Of a DNA stretch of 64,000 nucleotides, positions 16,596 through 24,942 are shown one piece after another. Made by a program: the position numbers and the translations under genes. The notes under the pieces are model-generated. The model saw only the letters and a program-made list of their open reading frames with translations. It did no database searches and had not been told where the DNA came from. The stretch is from JBFMCC01 sp037445635 (lineage in GTDB: Bacteria; Chloroflexota; Anaerolineae; Anaerolineales; Villigracilaceae), in assembly GCA_037445635.1 (NCBI GenBank), contig JBBIKC010000006.1:1-64000 (forward strand). The letters are read 5' to 3'. Position 1 is the stretch's first letter, and each line of letters starts with the position of its first letter.

Positions 16596-18659
16596 ATGGA
16601 CACACGCGCCCGGTACGAAGAACTCAAATCGCAGATTCACTTTCACAATTACCGTTACCACGTCCTCGACGCGCCCCTCATCAGCGACCGCGAATTTGAC
16701 CGCCTGCTGAACGAACTCAAGCAGATCGAAGCCGACCATCCCGACTGGATAACGTCCGACTCGCCCACGCAGCGCGCGGGAGCCAAACCTGCCGACCGTT
16801 TCGAGAAGATACGCCACCCCGCGCCCATCCTGAGTCTTGCCAACGCCTTCGGCGCGGACGACGCCCGCGCCTGGTTCGAGCGTATCAAGAAACTCGACGA
16901 CCGCGTGGAGAAGGCGAAGTTCGTCGTCGAGCCGAAGATTGACGGCTTGAGCGTTGTGCTGCATTACCGCGACGGCGTCTTCGTGCAGGGCGCGACGCGC
17001 GGCGATGGGGAGGTGGGGGAGGACATCACGAGCAATCTGCGGACGGTGCGCGCCATCCCGTTGAAGATACCCGTTCAGACCGCGGACAACAAACCACAGA
17101 CAACGAACAAAGAGTCGTCCGTCGTCCATCGTCCGCCGTCGTATCTGGTGGTACGAGGAGAAGCCTTCCTGCCCATCAAGGAATTCGAGGAGTTGAATCG
17201 CAAACTCGAAGAGGCGGGCGAGAAGACCTACCTCAATCCGCGCAACACCGCCGCGGGCTCGCTGCGCCAGCTCGATCCCGCGCTGACCGCTTCGCGTCCG
17301 CTCACGCTGCTCGTGTATCAGATCATCCATTCCGAGGGCGGTAAAGTCCCGGCGTCGCAATGGGAGATTTTGGAATACCTCAAGGCTCTTGGATTTCCCG
17401 TCACCGATGTTGCCAAACGCTTCGACGACCTCGAATCGGCCATTGCCTACGCCGAGACCTGGGACACGCGCCGCGACGAACTGCCCTATGAAGCGGACGG
17501 CATGGTCATCAAGATTGACGATTTAAATCTGGCCGCGGAGCTCGGCTTCGTTGGCAAGGATCCGCGCGGCGCGATTGCCTTCAAATTCCCCGCCCGCGAG
17601 GTGACGACGACCCTGCAAGACATTCGCGTCAACGTTGGCCGCACCGGTGTGTTGACTCCCTATGCGGTGCTCGAACCCGTCGAGATCGGCGGCGTGATCG
17701 TCGAGCGCGCCACCCTGCACAACTTCGACTACATCGCCGAGAAGGACATCCGCGTCGGTGACCGCGTGCTGGTCAAACGCGCGGGTGAGGTGATTCCCTA
17801 CATCATCGGCCCCGTCACGGATGCGCGCACGGGCAAAGAGAAGAAGTATGTCCCGCCGAAGAACTGTCCCGCCTGTGGACAGCCGGTGGAGCATTTCGAA
17901 GGCGAGGTGGCGTGGTATTGCGTGAATGCCGCGTGTCCTGCGCAGTTGGTGCGCAACGTGGAGCATTTCGTCTCGCGCGGCGCGATGGACATCGTTGGGC
18001 TGGGCATCAAAATTGTGGAGCAGTTGATCGAGGAGGGACTGGTCAAAGATGTAGCCGACCTGTACACGCTCAAGAAAGAACAACTGCTCGAACTCGAAGG
18101 TTTCGCGGACAAAAAGGCCGACAACCTCTTGGCCTCCATTGCCAACTCGAAGAATCAGCCCCTGGCGCGGTTGATCACCGCGCTGGGCATTCATGGCGTC
18201 GGCGAAGTGATGGCGGGAGATTTGTCGCGTCATTTCGAAGACCTGGATGCGCTTGCCAAAGCCAAACCCGACGACTTGCAGCAAATCGAGGGAGTCGGAC
18301 CCAACACTGCCGAAGCCATCGTGGACTGGTTCGCGCGTCCCATCAACCAGAAGGTCTTGAAAAAATTAAAGTCTGTTGGGATGTGGCCGAAAGGCGGGCA
18401 GTCGTCCGCGGCCGGTGGGCAGGCATCCGACAAGTTGGCGGGTCTTACCTTCGTCATCACGGGCACACTTCCCACATTTTCCCGCGACGATGCGAAGGCG
18501 TTCATCGAATCTCACGGCGGCAAGGTGACCGACAGCGTCAGCAAGAAGACGAGTTATCTTGTACTGGGCGAATCCCCGGGCTCGAAATTCGACAGGGCCA
18601 AATCGCTGGGCGTGAAAATCATCGGCGAAGCGGAGTTGAGAAAACTGGTTGGAGTATAA
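16596..18659 (+). CDS. ligA: NAD-dependent DNA ligase LigA
   Basis: The 687-residue enzyme seals nicks using NAD. It has the Ia domain (NYRYHVLD, SPTQRAGA), the adenylation site Lys in VEPKIDGLSVV, RGDGEVGEDIT, the OB fold, a four-Cys zinc finger (CPACGQ..CVNAACPAQ), helix-hairpin-helix repeats and a C-terminal BRCT domain (LTFVITGTLPTFSR). The length is near the usual 670. About 20 extra residues rich in Asn, Gln, Thr and Ser follow IPLKIP (nt 17076-17137) and match a dispersed DNA repeat rather than LigA sequence. The ATG at 16596 is chosen because a TATAAT lies 6 nt before it and the family begins there. Confidence 0.97.
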   Translation: MDTRARYEELKSQIHFHNYRYHVLDAPLISDREFDRLLNELKQIEADHPDWITSDSPTQRAGAKPADRFEKIRHPAPILSLANAFGADDARAWFERIKKLDDRVEKAKFVVEPKIDGLSVVLHYRDGVFVQGATRGDGEVGEDITSNLRTVRAIPLKIPVQTADNKPQTTNKESSVVHRPPSYLVVRGEAFLPIKEFEELNRKLEEAGEKTYLNPRNTAAGSLRQLDPALTASRPLTLLVYQIIHSEGGKVPASQWEILEYLKALGFPVTDVAKRFDDLESAIAYAETWDTRRDELPYEADGMVIKIDDLNLAAELGFVGKDPRGAIAFKFPAREVTTTLQDIRVNVGRTGVLTPYAVLEPVEIGGVIVERATLHNFDYIAEKDIRVGDRVLVKRAGEVIPYIIGPVTDARTGKEKKYVPPKNCPACGQPVEHFEGEVAWYCVNAACPAQLVRNVEHFVSRGAMDIVGLGIKIVEQLIEEGLVKDVADLYTLKKEQLLELEGFADKKADNLLASIANSKNQPLARLITALGIHGVGEVMAGDLSRHFEDLDALAKAKPDDLQQIEGVGPNTAEAIVDWFARPINQKVLKKLKSVGMWPKGGQSSAAGGQASDKLAGLTFVITGTLPTFSRDDAKAFIESHGGKVTDSVSKKTSYLVLGESPGSKFDRAKSLGVKIIGEAELRKLVGV
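17076..17137. repeat. Short dispersed repeat inserted in frame in ligA
   Basis: The segment is built of CCGCGGACAAC, CCACAGACAAC, GTCGTCCGTCGTCC and CATCGTCCG, the same vocabulary as 388-450. It encodes a low-complexity surface loop between two conserved LigA blocks. Confidence 0.55.
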
Positions 18660-18660
18660 T
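18655..18660 (+). promoter_or_regulatory. -10 box of the alpha-oxoamine synthase gene
   Basis: TATAAT overlaps the ligA stop codon. The predicted leader is about 37 nt and contains the AAGGAG ribosome site. Confidence 0.4.
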
Positions 18661-18703
18661 GAGCCAGCCCAAATGGGCGGATCGAAGCGATCAAGGAGCC
18701 TGA

Positions 18704-19915
18704 ATGGATTTCCACAATACCGATGATTCTGTCACCCGCCGCGTGCGTGCGTTCACAGAACGCGTGAACCGCCTGAAGGAAAACGACCTCTATTTTTACA
18801 ACCAGCCTGTGGAGGAAATACGCGGCGGAGCAAAAGTTTTGGTGCGCGGCCGCGAGATGGGCATGTACGCCTCCTACAGTTATCTCGGATTGGTGGGTCA
18901 CCCTCGGATCAACGAAGCGGCCAAGAAGGCGGTGGACAAGTTCGGCACGGGCACGAACGGAGTCCGCACGCTGGCGGGCACGCTCACCATCCACAACGAA
19001 CTCGAAGAGACCATCGCCCACTTCAAACATGCCGAGGCGGCGGTCACGTATTCGTCGGGATATGCCACGAATCTGAGCGTCATCTCCACGCTGATGGGAC
19101 GCGGCGATTACGTCCTCTCCGATAAACTGAACCACGCCTCCATTGTGGACGGCTGCCTGATGTCGGGCGCGGAGTTCCGCCGCTTCAAGCACAACGACAT
19201 GGCGGACCTCGAACACCGATTGAAGAATGTACCCGAGGGCGTGTCGAAGATGGTCATCGCCGATTCGGTCTTTTCGATGGACGGCGACATCATTGACCTG
19301 CCGAAAATGGTGGAGTTATGCAGAAAATACGGCGCGTGGCTGATGATTGACGAGGCGCATTCGGTGGGCGTGCTCGGCGAGAAGGGCACGGGCATCGAGG
19401 AGCACTTCGGCCTCGGCGATGTGATTGACATCAAGATGGGCACGTTGAGCAAGACCATTCCCTCGGTGGGCGGATACGTTGCCGCGAAGAAGGAGATCAT
19501 CACCTACCTGCGCCACGCCAGCCGCGCGTACATTTTCTCTGCCGCGCTGCCGCCCGCGCAGGCCGCGGCCGCCAATGAAGCCTTCAAGGTCATTCTGGAT
19601 GAACCCTGGCGCGTCCAGCGGCTGAACGAGAATACCAAGCAGTTCATCGGCGGGCTGAAAAGCCTGGGCTTCGACACGATGCTGACCGAGACGGCCATTG
19701 TTCCCGTTTTATGCGGCACGGACGATATGGCCTTCGCCATGACGCGCGAGGCGCAGCACAACGATGTGTTCGTCCTGCCCGTCGTTTCGCCCGCGGTTCC
19801 CGAGGGTCTCGCGCGCCTGCGCGCTACGGTCACGGCCGCGCACGAGCCGAGCGAGATCGAACGCGCCATGGACGTGATCGGCGAAGCGGGGAAGAAACTG
19901 GGGATTATCAGATAA
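18704..19915 (+). CDS. Alpha-oxoamine synthase family PLP enzyme (KBL/BioF/SPT-like)
   Basis: The 403-residue enzyme belongs to the PLP-dependent acyl-CoA:amino-acid C-acyltransferases, a group with 8-amino-7-oxononanoate synthase, glycine C-acetyltransferase and serine palmitoyltransferase. Visible motifs are YSYLGLVGHP, SGYATNLSV, DEAHSVGVLGEKGTG and the PLP-lysine motif GTLSKTIPS. The exact substrate is undecided. The N-terminal extension and YLGLVGHP block resemble the SPT/polyketide-associated subgroup as much as BioF. It has its own ribosome site AAGGAG and a TATAAT box, and ends at an isolated terminator. Confidence 0.85.
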   Translation: MDFHNTDDSVTRRVRAFTERVNRLKENDLYFYNQPVEEIRGGAKVLVRGREMGMYASYSYLGLVGHPRINEAAKKAVDKFGTGTNGVRTLAGTLTIHNELEETIAHFKHAEAAVTYSSGYATNLSVISTLMGRGDYVLSDKLNHASIVDGCLMSGAEFRRFKHNDMADLEHRLKNVPEGVSKMVIADSVFSMDGDIIDLPKMVELCRKYGAWLMIDEAHSVGVLGEKGTGIEEHFGLGDVIDIKMGTLSKTIPSVGGYVAAKKEIITYLRHASRAYIFSAALPPAQAAAANEAFKVILDEPWRVQRLNENTKQFIGGLKSLGFDTMLTETAIVPVLCGTDDMAFAMTREAQHNDVFVLPVVSPAVPEGLARLRATVTAAHEPSEIERAMDVIGEAGKKLGIIR

Positions 19916-19998
19916 ACGGACGTCAGGCGAATTTTGTGTCAGCAGGGAACTGCTTCGCCGCAAAGTGCGCTTCTCGCAGACATATTGCAAATATGCAG

Positions 19999-20037
19999 CG
20001 TCCCGAAGGTTTATGTTGAACGCAAACCTTCGGGACG
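19999..20037. terminator. Bidirectional terminator, 14-bp stem
   Basis: CGTCCCGAAGGTTT and its exact inverse flank an 11-nt loop, followed by TTTT on the plus strand. It separates convergent genes and reuses the stem of 7711-7740. Confidence 0.75.
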
Positions 20038-20050
20038 TTTTGCGGAAAAT

Positions 20051-21082
20051 TTACTCGACGATGTTGACCACCGTCCCCGTGCTTTCGTAAGCGAACTGGG
20101 CGCGCGGGTCAACGGTGGGCGAGGTCCAGCGGAAGAGCCACTTGGCCGCGGCCGGACTCAGGTTGATGCACCCATGCGAGCGCGGACGGCCGAAGTCGTT
20201 GTGCCAGTACGTGCCGTGGAAGGAGATTCCGCTTTCGGTGATGTAGAGCACCCAGGGCACGCCGGGCAGGTCGAAGCCGCTGGCGGCTAGGTCTCCGGCG
20301 GCCATGTGGCGCGTGGGACGTTTGTGGTAGGTCATGAACGTGCCGGTCGGGGTGGTGTACGTCCCGACGCGGAAGATCGCTCCGCTGGCGATGCGCGCCG
20401 CGTAGACCAGCCTGTCGTCCTCGTAGGCCAGCATGAGCTGGTTGTCCAGTTGGACTTCCACGCGTTTCTTTTCGGGAGGCACATTTGGAGATAGCGGGGA
20501 CAGTTCCTCGTCCGGGATGAGGCGCAGGTGTTTGGCCGGGGCGAAATAGAATTTCTTCCACTTGTCGTCGAAGACGCGGTACCAGGCCTCTCCGTCCGCG
20601 CCGACGACCGTTTCCATCAGCCAGTGCGTGGTCTCGTAGTACATGCGGTAGGCGACTTTGGAGGCCTTGTCCGCTTTCTCATGCGCGTCGGTAAACGGGA
20701 CGGTCACCTCGCCGAGCAGGCCGTCGGTTGGGAAGAAACCGTAATACGGCTGGTTGAGCACCGTGCGCACCGGCTGGACCCAGCCGGAGTAGAGATACGC
20801 GCCCTCTGCGGTCTCATACCAGACACGGTTGTAGAGACTGGTGTCGTCGTCCAGCGCAGTGGCGGAGATCGGCACGACCAGGTCGCGCCAGTACATCTTT
20901 ATTCTTTTAGCCTTGTTGGATGGTTCGTCGTATGCCCACAGCAGTCCGCTGGTGATGCGCCCCTGCAGACCGGGATCGGGCAGGAGCGAGCGCGCGCGGC
21001 CCGGGAGCAATAAGCCCAGTAACCCGGCCCCGCTGAGTTTGAGGAAGTCGCGGCGGGAGAGGCCGCCGTGCAGGTCGTTCAT
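20051..21082 (-). CDS. L,D-transpeptidase (YkuD) with Tat-type signal
   Basis: The 343-residue secreted enzyme makes 3-3 peptidoglycan crosslinks or attaches proteins to the wall. The N-terminus has a twin-arginine signal, LSRRDFLKLSGAGLLGLLL. A middle domain of about 170 residues precedes the YkuD domain, whose catalytic motif is HGTYWHNDFGRP-SHGCINLS near the C-terminus, with the active-site Cys in SHGC. It is the last of four cell-wall genes transcribed leftwards and begins 7 nt after the preceding gene. Confidence 0.92.
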   Translation of the reverse strand: MNDLHGGLSRRDFLKLSGAGLLGLLLPGRARSLLPDPGLQGRITSGLLWAYDEPSNKAKRIKMYWRDLVVPISATALDDDTSLYNRVWYETAEGAYLYSGWVQPVRTVLNQPYYGFFPTDGLLGEVTVPFTDAHEKADKASKVAYRMYYETTHWLMETVVGADGEAWYRVFDDKWKKFYFAPAKHLRLIPDEELSPLSPNVPPEKKRVEVQLDNQLMLAYEDDRLVYAARIASGAIFRVGTYTTPTGTFMTYHKRPTRHMAAGDLAASGFDLPGVPWVLYITESGISFHGTYWHNDFGRPRSHGCINLSPAAAKWLFRWTSPTVDPRAQFAYESTGTVVNIVE

Positions 21083-21089
21083 CAGCGAA

Positions 21090-22151
21090 TCAGTAATGCA
21101 CGCTCACCAGCGTCCCGACCGAGGCCCAGTTGTACAGCCATTCGGCATCGTAGGTGCGCAGGTTGACACAGCCGTGGCTCATGGGCGTGCCGAAGTTGTT
21201 GTGCCAGTATGTGCCGTGCAGGCCGTAGCCTTTGTAGAAGTACATGACATACGGGACATTGGTCAGATAGTAGCCGGGCCCGGCCATGGTCGTGGAGCGA
21301 TACTTGACGTAGATGTGATACTGCCCGGTGACGGTGGGCGTCATCCATGTGCCGGTCGAGACGACGAAACTGTTGACCAGCACGTCGCCTTCGTAGGCAT
21401 ACACCATCTGCTGAGAGAGATTCACTTCGATCCAGCGCTCGCCGTCCCCGCCGCCGGCAACCGGCGCGGGCGGACGATATTCGCTGGTGGGTGTGTCGGC
21501 CACGATGACGGCTTCCATGACGCCGGGCGTTTCGGTAGGCAGGGGTGTGGCGGTGAATTCCGGCGTCGGCGTGTCGCTGGGCGTGGGAGTCGGGAGATCG
21601 GTTGGAGTGGCCGTGGGCGTTTCCGTCGACTCGGGGGTCTCGGTCGGGCCGGGCGTCGCAGTTGGTTTCGGCACTTCCGCCGGGGCGTAGGGCTGGACCC
21701 CGGCCGGGCGGTTGGCGACCGGCGCGTCGGCGTTGCTCATGATGGACGCCACGACCGGGTAAGCCGCGGCAGAGATCGCAGCGAAGGCCAGCACAAGACA
21801 GCCGAACAGCGCCAGCAGACCGGCATACAATAGTCCGCGCCGCGGGCGAGGTCTCTGCTTGACGCGTGGCGAAGATGTTGATCCCGCCTGTGATTGTTTC
21901 AAGCGGCGCGTGGCCCAGTCCACGGCCTGGCGCGCCTTCTCGCTGTTTGGGTTGATGGTCAGCGCCCGTTTGGCATAACTCAGGCCGGCGCGCGGGCTGG
22001 AGACCGAGGTCAGGATCAGCCACGGCTCCTCCCGGTCAGGGGCGAGGCGCGCGGCCTCCTCCGCCCATTGACGCGCGGCTTCGCGGTCACCGCGGCGCAG
22101 AGCCTGGCGGGCGTTTTCGATTGCCTGACGTGCCCGGGATTCGGAGTCCAT
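21090..22151 (-). CDS. L,D-transpeptidase (YkuD) with cytoplasmic TPR-like N-terminus
   Basis: The 353-residue protein has a cytoplasmic N-terminus of about 100 residues with TPR-like helices (ALRRGDREAARQWAEEAARL). A transmembrane helix lies near residues 105-130, followed by a long Pro/Thr/Glu linker and a YkuD domain with HGTYWHNNFGTP-SHGCVNL. The linker probably spans to the peptidoglycan. The arrangement of an intracellular protein-binding module joined to an extracellular crosslinking enzyme is unusual but fits a scaffolded wall-synthesis enzyme. Confidence 0.9.
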   Translation of the reverse strand: MDSESRARQAIENARQALRRGDREAARQWAEEAARLAPDREEPWLILTSVSSPRAGLSYAKRALTINPNSEKARQAVDWATRRLKQSQAGSTSSPRVKQRPRPRRGLLYAGLLALFGCLVLAFAAISAAAYPVVASIMSNADAPVANRPAGVQPYAPAEVPKPTATPGPTETPESTETPTATPTDLPTPTPSDTPTPEFTATPLPTETPGVMEAVIVADTPTSEYRPPAPVAGGGDGERWIEVNLSQQMVYAYEGDVLVNSFVVSTGTWMTPTVTGQYHIYVKYRSTTMAGPGYYLTNVPYVMYFYKGYGLHGTYWHNNFGTPMSHGCVNLRTYDAEWLYNWASVGTLVSVHY

Positions 22152-22179
22152 GGCTACCAGTAAAAGTAATTATACAGCC

Positions 22180-22944
22180 TTACCATTGAATTTCGACCGG
22201 CGTGCCGATCTCGGCCCAGTCGTACAGCAATTGCGATTCATACGCGCCCAGCACCACGCAACCGTAAGAAACCGGCCGGCCGAGGAAGCCCTCCCACAAC
22301 TGCGAACCGTTCGGCAGGATGGGCAGGGCGTGGATGCCGTTCTCCAGTCCGCCCGACCAGTAGATTCCCAGCCAGTTGGGCATCCAGATATTCCATGTCG
22401 CTCCGTAGGCGTTGGGAATCTTCGACTGTACCGCGAACGTGCCGACGCGCGTGGCGTTGTTGATACCGGTCGAGGCGACGAAACTGAAGACCAGCGTGCC
22501 GCCCTCGTACGCGTAAAGGTGTTGTTCGGAGATGTCCACCAGGATGTACTTCCCGCCTCCGCCGGACGAATAGTTGGCGGCCGCGGCCGGAGGCTGGTAC
22601 GCGGCTTCGAGCGTGGGCGTGTCCTCCACGACGACCGCTTCCAGGACTGCGGCGGTTTCAGTGGGGAGAGGCGTCTCGGTTGGGAGAGACGTTGCAGTTG
22701 GCAGGGGCGTCTCCGTGGGGAGCGGCGTGGGCGGGACGAAGAGCGTCGCGGTATGGGTCGGTTTGGGCACGTCGGCGCGGGCGAAGACAGCCGGGGTCGT
22801 CGTGGGCTGGCTGAGGCCGTCCCTGACGGAGGCAAGCGCGGGCGAGTCCGAGGCGGACCAGGCGGCCAGTCCCAGCGCGAGGCAAAAGAGTCCAATGAAC
22901 AGGATTGGATACAACGGACTGCGCGAGGCGGGTTTGGGTGTCAT
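22180..22944 (-). CDS. L,D-transpeptidase-like protein with variant SYGC motif
   Basis: The 254-residue membrane-anchored protein has an N-terminal helix, a Thr/Pro/Glu linker and a YkuD-like domain. The conserved His sits in NGIHALP and the nucleophile motif reads GRPVSYGCVVL, with Tyr where most YkuD enzymes have His (SHGC). The Cys itself is kept. Its start shares ATGA with the stop of the amidase gene upstream, so the two are translationally coupled. Activity is likely but the Tyr substitution makes it less certain. Confidence 0.82.
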   Translation of the reverse strand: MTPKPASRSPLYPILFIGLFCLALGLAAWSASDSPALASVRDGLSQPTTTPAVFARADVPKPTHTATLFVPPTPLPTETPLPTATSLPTETPLPTETAAVLEAVVVEDTPTLEAAYQPPAAAANYSSGGGGKYILVDISEQHLYAYEGGTLVFSFVASTGINNATRVGTFAVQSKIPNAYGATWNIWMPNWLGIYWSGGLENGIHALPILPNGSQLWEGFLGRPVSYGCVVLGAYESQLLYDWAEIGTPVEIQW

Positions 22945-23717
22945 GGCGCGGCGGGAGTCGGTTCGACGTTCTCGTTATTGATAAAGCACAGGATACCCTG
23001 CACGATGCCCTCGGCCACGCGGTCGGTGTTCTGGGTCAGGTAGTCGCGGTCGAGGTTGAGGAAGCCGGTCTCGATGATGGCCGCGATGGTGCTCGGGTCT
23101 ATCTCGGAGAAGGAATGGTAATCCGTCATGTCGCGCGTGATGGAACCGGCGTGGAAGTCCAGCCCGGTGACGCGCTGGTAGCGGTCCACGAGGCAGGCGG
23201 TGAGACGCGTAGCGCGGTTGACGTCGCGCGTGTCCATGGCCGAGGCCACCTTGAAGCCGGTCGCCTCGTCGTTGATGTAATCGCACGAGTCGTTATGGAT
23301 GGAAACGAGCGCCGCGGCGCGGTAGCCGCTCAAGCGTGTGTCGTATTCCTGCAACAGGTCCACCTGGAAGCCCTTTGCCGTGAGCGATTCCTGGACGAGC
23401 GCGGCGATCTCGAGATTCATCTCCTGCTCGGTGAGGCTGACATTGCCTTCATCGTCGTAGCAGACCGCGCCCGAGTCGTTGCCGAGGTGCCCGGCCACGA
23501 TGCCAATGCGCAGGGCGGGCTGGGGCGTGGCCGCGGCCTGCGGCGGCTGGACGGTGAGCATCAGGCGGAAGCGTTCGGAAAGGTTCAGCGTGCGCAGGCT
23601 GTCAGGCGTCCATGCGGTGAAGAGAGTCGCCAGCAGGATGGCCATGCCCAGGGTAGGGAGGATGATGTTCGGCGCGGCCTGTCGATGCGGCTTCGGATGT
23701 GGATGGGTTTCGCTCAT
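22941..23717 (-). CDS. N-acetylmuramoyl-L-alanine amidase (Amidase_3)
   Basis: The 258-residue enzyme cleaves the sugar-peptide bond of peptidoglycan with zinc. After an N-terminal membrane segment, the domain shows RIGIVAGHLGNDSG (zinc His), the Glu of LTEQEMNLEIA, ALVSIHNDSC (zinc His) and the late catalytic Glu in AAIIETGFLNLD. The start is placed at 23717 (MSETHPH), since upstream codons overlap a promoter-like TATTAT. It is the first gene of the four-gene wall operon. Confidence 0.88.
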   Translation of the reverse strand: MSETHPHPKPHRQAAPNIILPTLGMAILLATLFTAWTPDSLRTLNLSERFRLMLTVQPPQAAATPQPALRIGIVAGHLGNDSGAVCYDDEGNVSLTEQEMNLEIAALVQESLTAKGFQVDLLQEYDTRLSGYRAAALVSIHNDSCDYINDEATGFKVASAMDTRDVNRATRLTACLVDRYQRVTGLDFHAGSITRDMTDYHSFSEIDPSTIAAIIETGFLNLDRDYLTQNTDRVAEGIVQGILCFINNENVEPTPAAP

Positions 23718-23864
23718 TGCATTTCGTATAATAATATGCATTTACAGAACCGGCAAGGGAGGCAAATCGGCTGCGCGGGAACGCGGCCCGCTCGAGCCCT
23801 TTGGATTTCTACCTTGACTTGCCTTCCCCTCCTCGTTATGATGAAATCGAATGGAGGCTTATCA

Positions 23865-24380
23865 ATGACCTTGGATTCCGAGCAGTTACGCCAGGCCATG
23901 CGCGCCTGGACAACGGGTGTGGCAATCATCACTGTCCAGCGCGGCGATACCCGGCAGGGAATGACGGTTAACTCGTTTACCTCTCTTTCGCTTGATCCGC
24001 CGCTGATCATGGTCGCCTTGCAGGGGCAGACGCGTACGCACGACCTGGTCAAAGAGACGGGTGAGTTCGGTGTGACGATTCTGGCGGAAGACCAGCGCGA
24101 CCTGTCCATCCGTTTTGCCAGGCACGAGGTGGAAGACCGTTTTGCAGGCATCGAAACCGAAGCGCTCAGTCTGCGCGCGCCGCATATCCAAGGCGGCCTG
24201 GCCTGGTTCGATTGCCGCGTTCGGCAAAGTCACGAAGTCGGGCAGAACACTCTTTTCATTGCCGAGGTGGAGGCCGTGCGTGTCTTCAGCGTGGACAGTC
24301 CGCTGGCCTATCACAACCGCAAATATTGGAAGTTGTCCAACGGGGAGGGCAAGGATGGAATCAGATCGCCTGACCGATGA
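23865..24380 (+). CDS. Flavin reductase family protein (FMN-binding split barrel)
   Basis: The 171-residue protein resembles NAD(P)H:flavin oxidoreductases that feed reduced flavin to monooxygenases. It shows the family pattern LRQAMRAWTTGVAIITV, GMTVNSFTSLSLDPPLIMV and the C-terminal AYHNRKYWKL. GGAGG 9 nt before the ATG fixes the start. It overlaps the AMMECR1 gene by 26 nt, so the two are probably co-expressed. Confidence 0.88.
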   Translation: MTLDSEQLRQAMRAWTTGVAIITVQRGDTRQGMTVNSFTSLSLDPPLIMVALQGQTRTHDLVKETGEFGVTILAEDQRDLSIRFARHEVEDRFAGIETEALSLRAPHIQGGLAWFDCRVRQSHEVGQNTLFIAEVEAVRVFSVDSPLAYHNRKYWKLSNGEGKDGIRSPDR

Positions 24381-24927
24381 CGAAAAGAATCTCCTCCTGC
24401 GTTTGGCGCGCGAGGCGCTGGAACACGGCGTGCGCGGACAAGAACTCCCGCCGCTGGATCTCCAATCCCTGCCGCCGCGGTTGCAGGCGCACGGCGCCTC
24501 GTTCGTGACCCTGACCGTGCGCGGCAACCTGCGCGGTTGCATCGGCGCGCTGGAGCCGTACCAGCCCCTGGCCGCGGACGTGCGCGAGCACGCCATCGCC
24601 GCGGCCCTCGAAGACCCGCGTTTCCCGCGCGTCCGGCCCGAGGAGTTGGAAAACATCGAGGTCGAGGTCAGCAGGCTCACGGTCCCGACGCGGCTCGAAT
24701 ATTCCAGTCCCGATGATCTGCTCGCGAAGCTGCGTCCGCACGTGGACGGTGTCATACTACGCGATGGCTACCATCGCGCCACCTTCCTGCCTCAGGTCTG
24801 GGAGAAGATTCCCGACGCGGCGGAATTCCTCGGTCATCTGTGCTGGAAGATGGGCGAAGAAAATGATTTGTGGCGGCGCAAACATCTGGATGTGTTGATT
24901 TATCAGGTGGAGGAATTCCACGAATAG
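24355..24927 (+). CDS. AMMECR1 domain protein (AmmeMemoRadiSam system protein A)
   Basis: The 190-residue single-domain protein carries the AMMECR1 signature LRGCIGALEP, with conserved segments SRLTVPTRLEY, DGVILRDGYHRATFLPQVWE and the C-terminal YQVEEF. In many bacteria and archaea it travels with a Memo-like dioxygenase and a radical SAM protein; neither is beside it here. The molecular function remains unclear. It is coupled to the flavin reductase by overlap. Confidence 0.88.
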   Translation: MESDRLTDDEKNLLLRLAREALEHGVRGQELPPLDLQSLPPRLQAHGASFVTLTVRGNLRGCIGALEPYQPLAADVREHAIAAALEDPRFPRVRPEELENIEVEVSRLTVPTRLEYSSPDDLLAKLRPHVDGVILRDGYHRATFLPQVWEKIPDAAEFLGHLCWKMGEENDLWRRKHLDVLIYQVEEFHE

Positions 24928-24929
24928 GT

Positions 24930-24935
24930 TAAAAT
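24930..24935 (+). promoter_or_regulatory. -10 box of the TPR gene (leaderless type)
   Basis: TAAAAT lies 7 nt before the ATG. Confidence 0.4.
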
Positions 24936-24942
24936 CAGTCGC

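Noticed and set aside
22905..23864. A long N-terminal extension of the flavin reductase frame
   Set aside because: It lies antisense to the amidase gene; the family starts at 23865 behind GGAGG.
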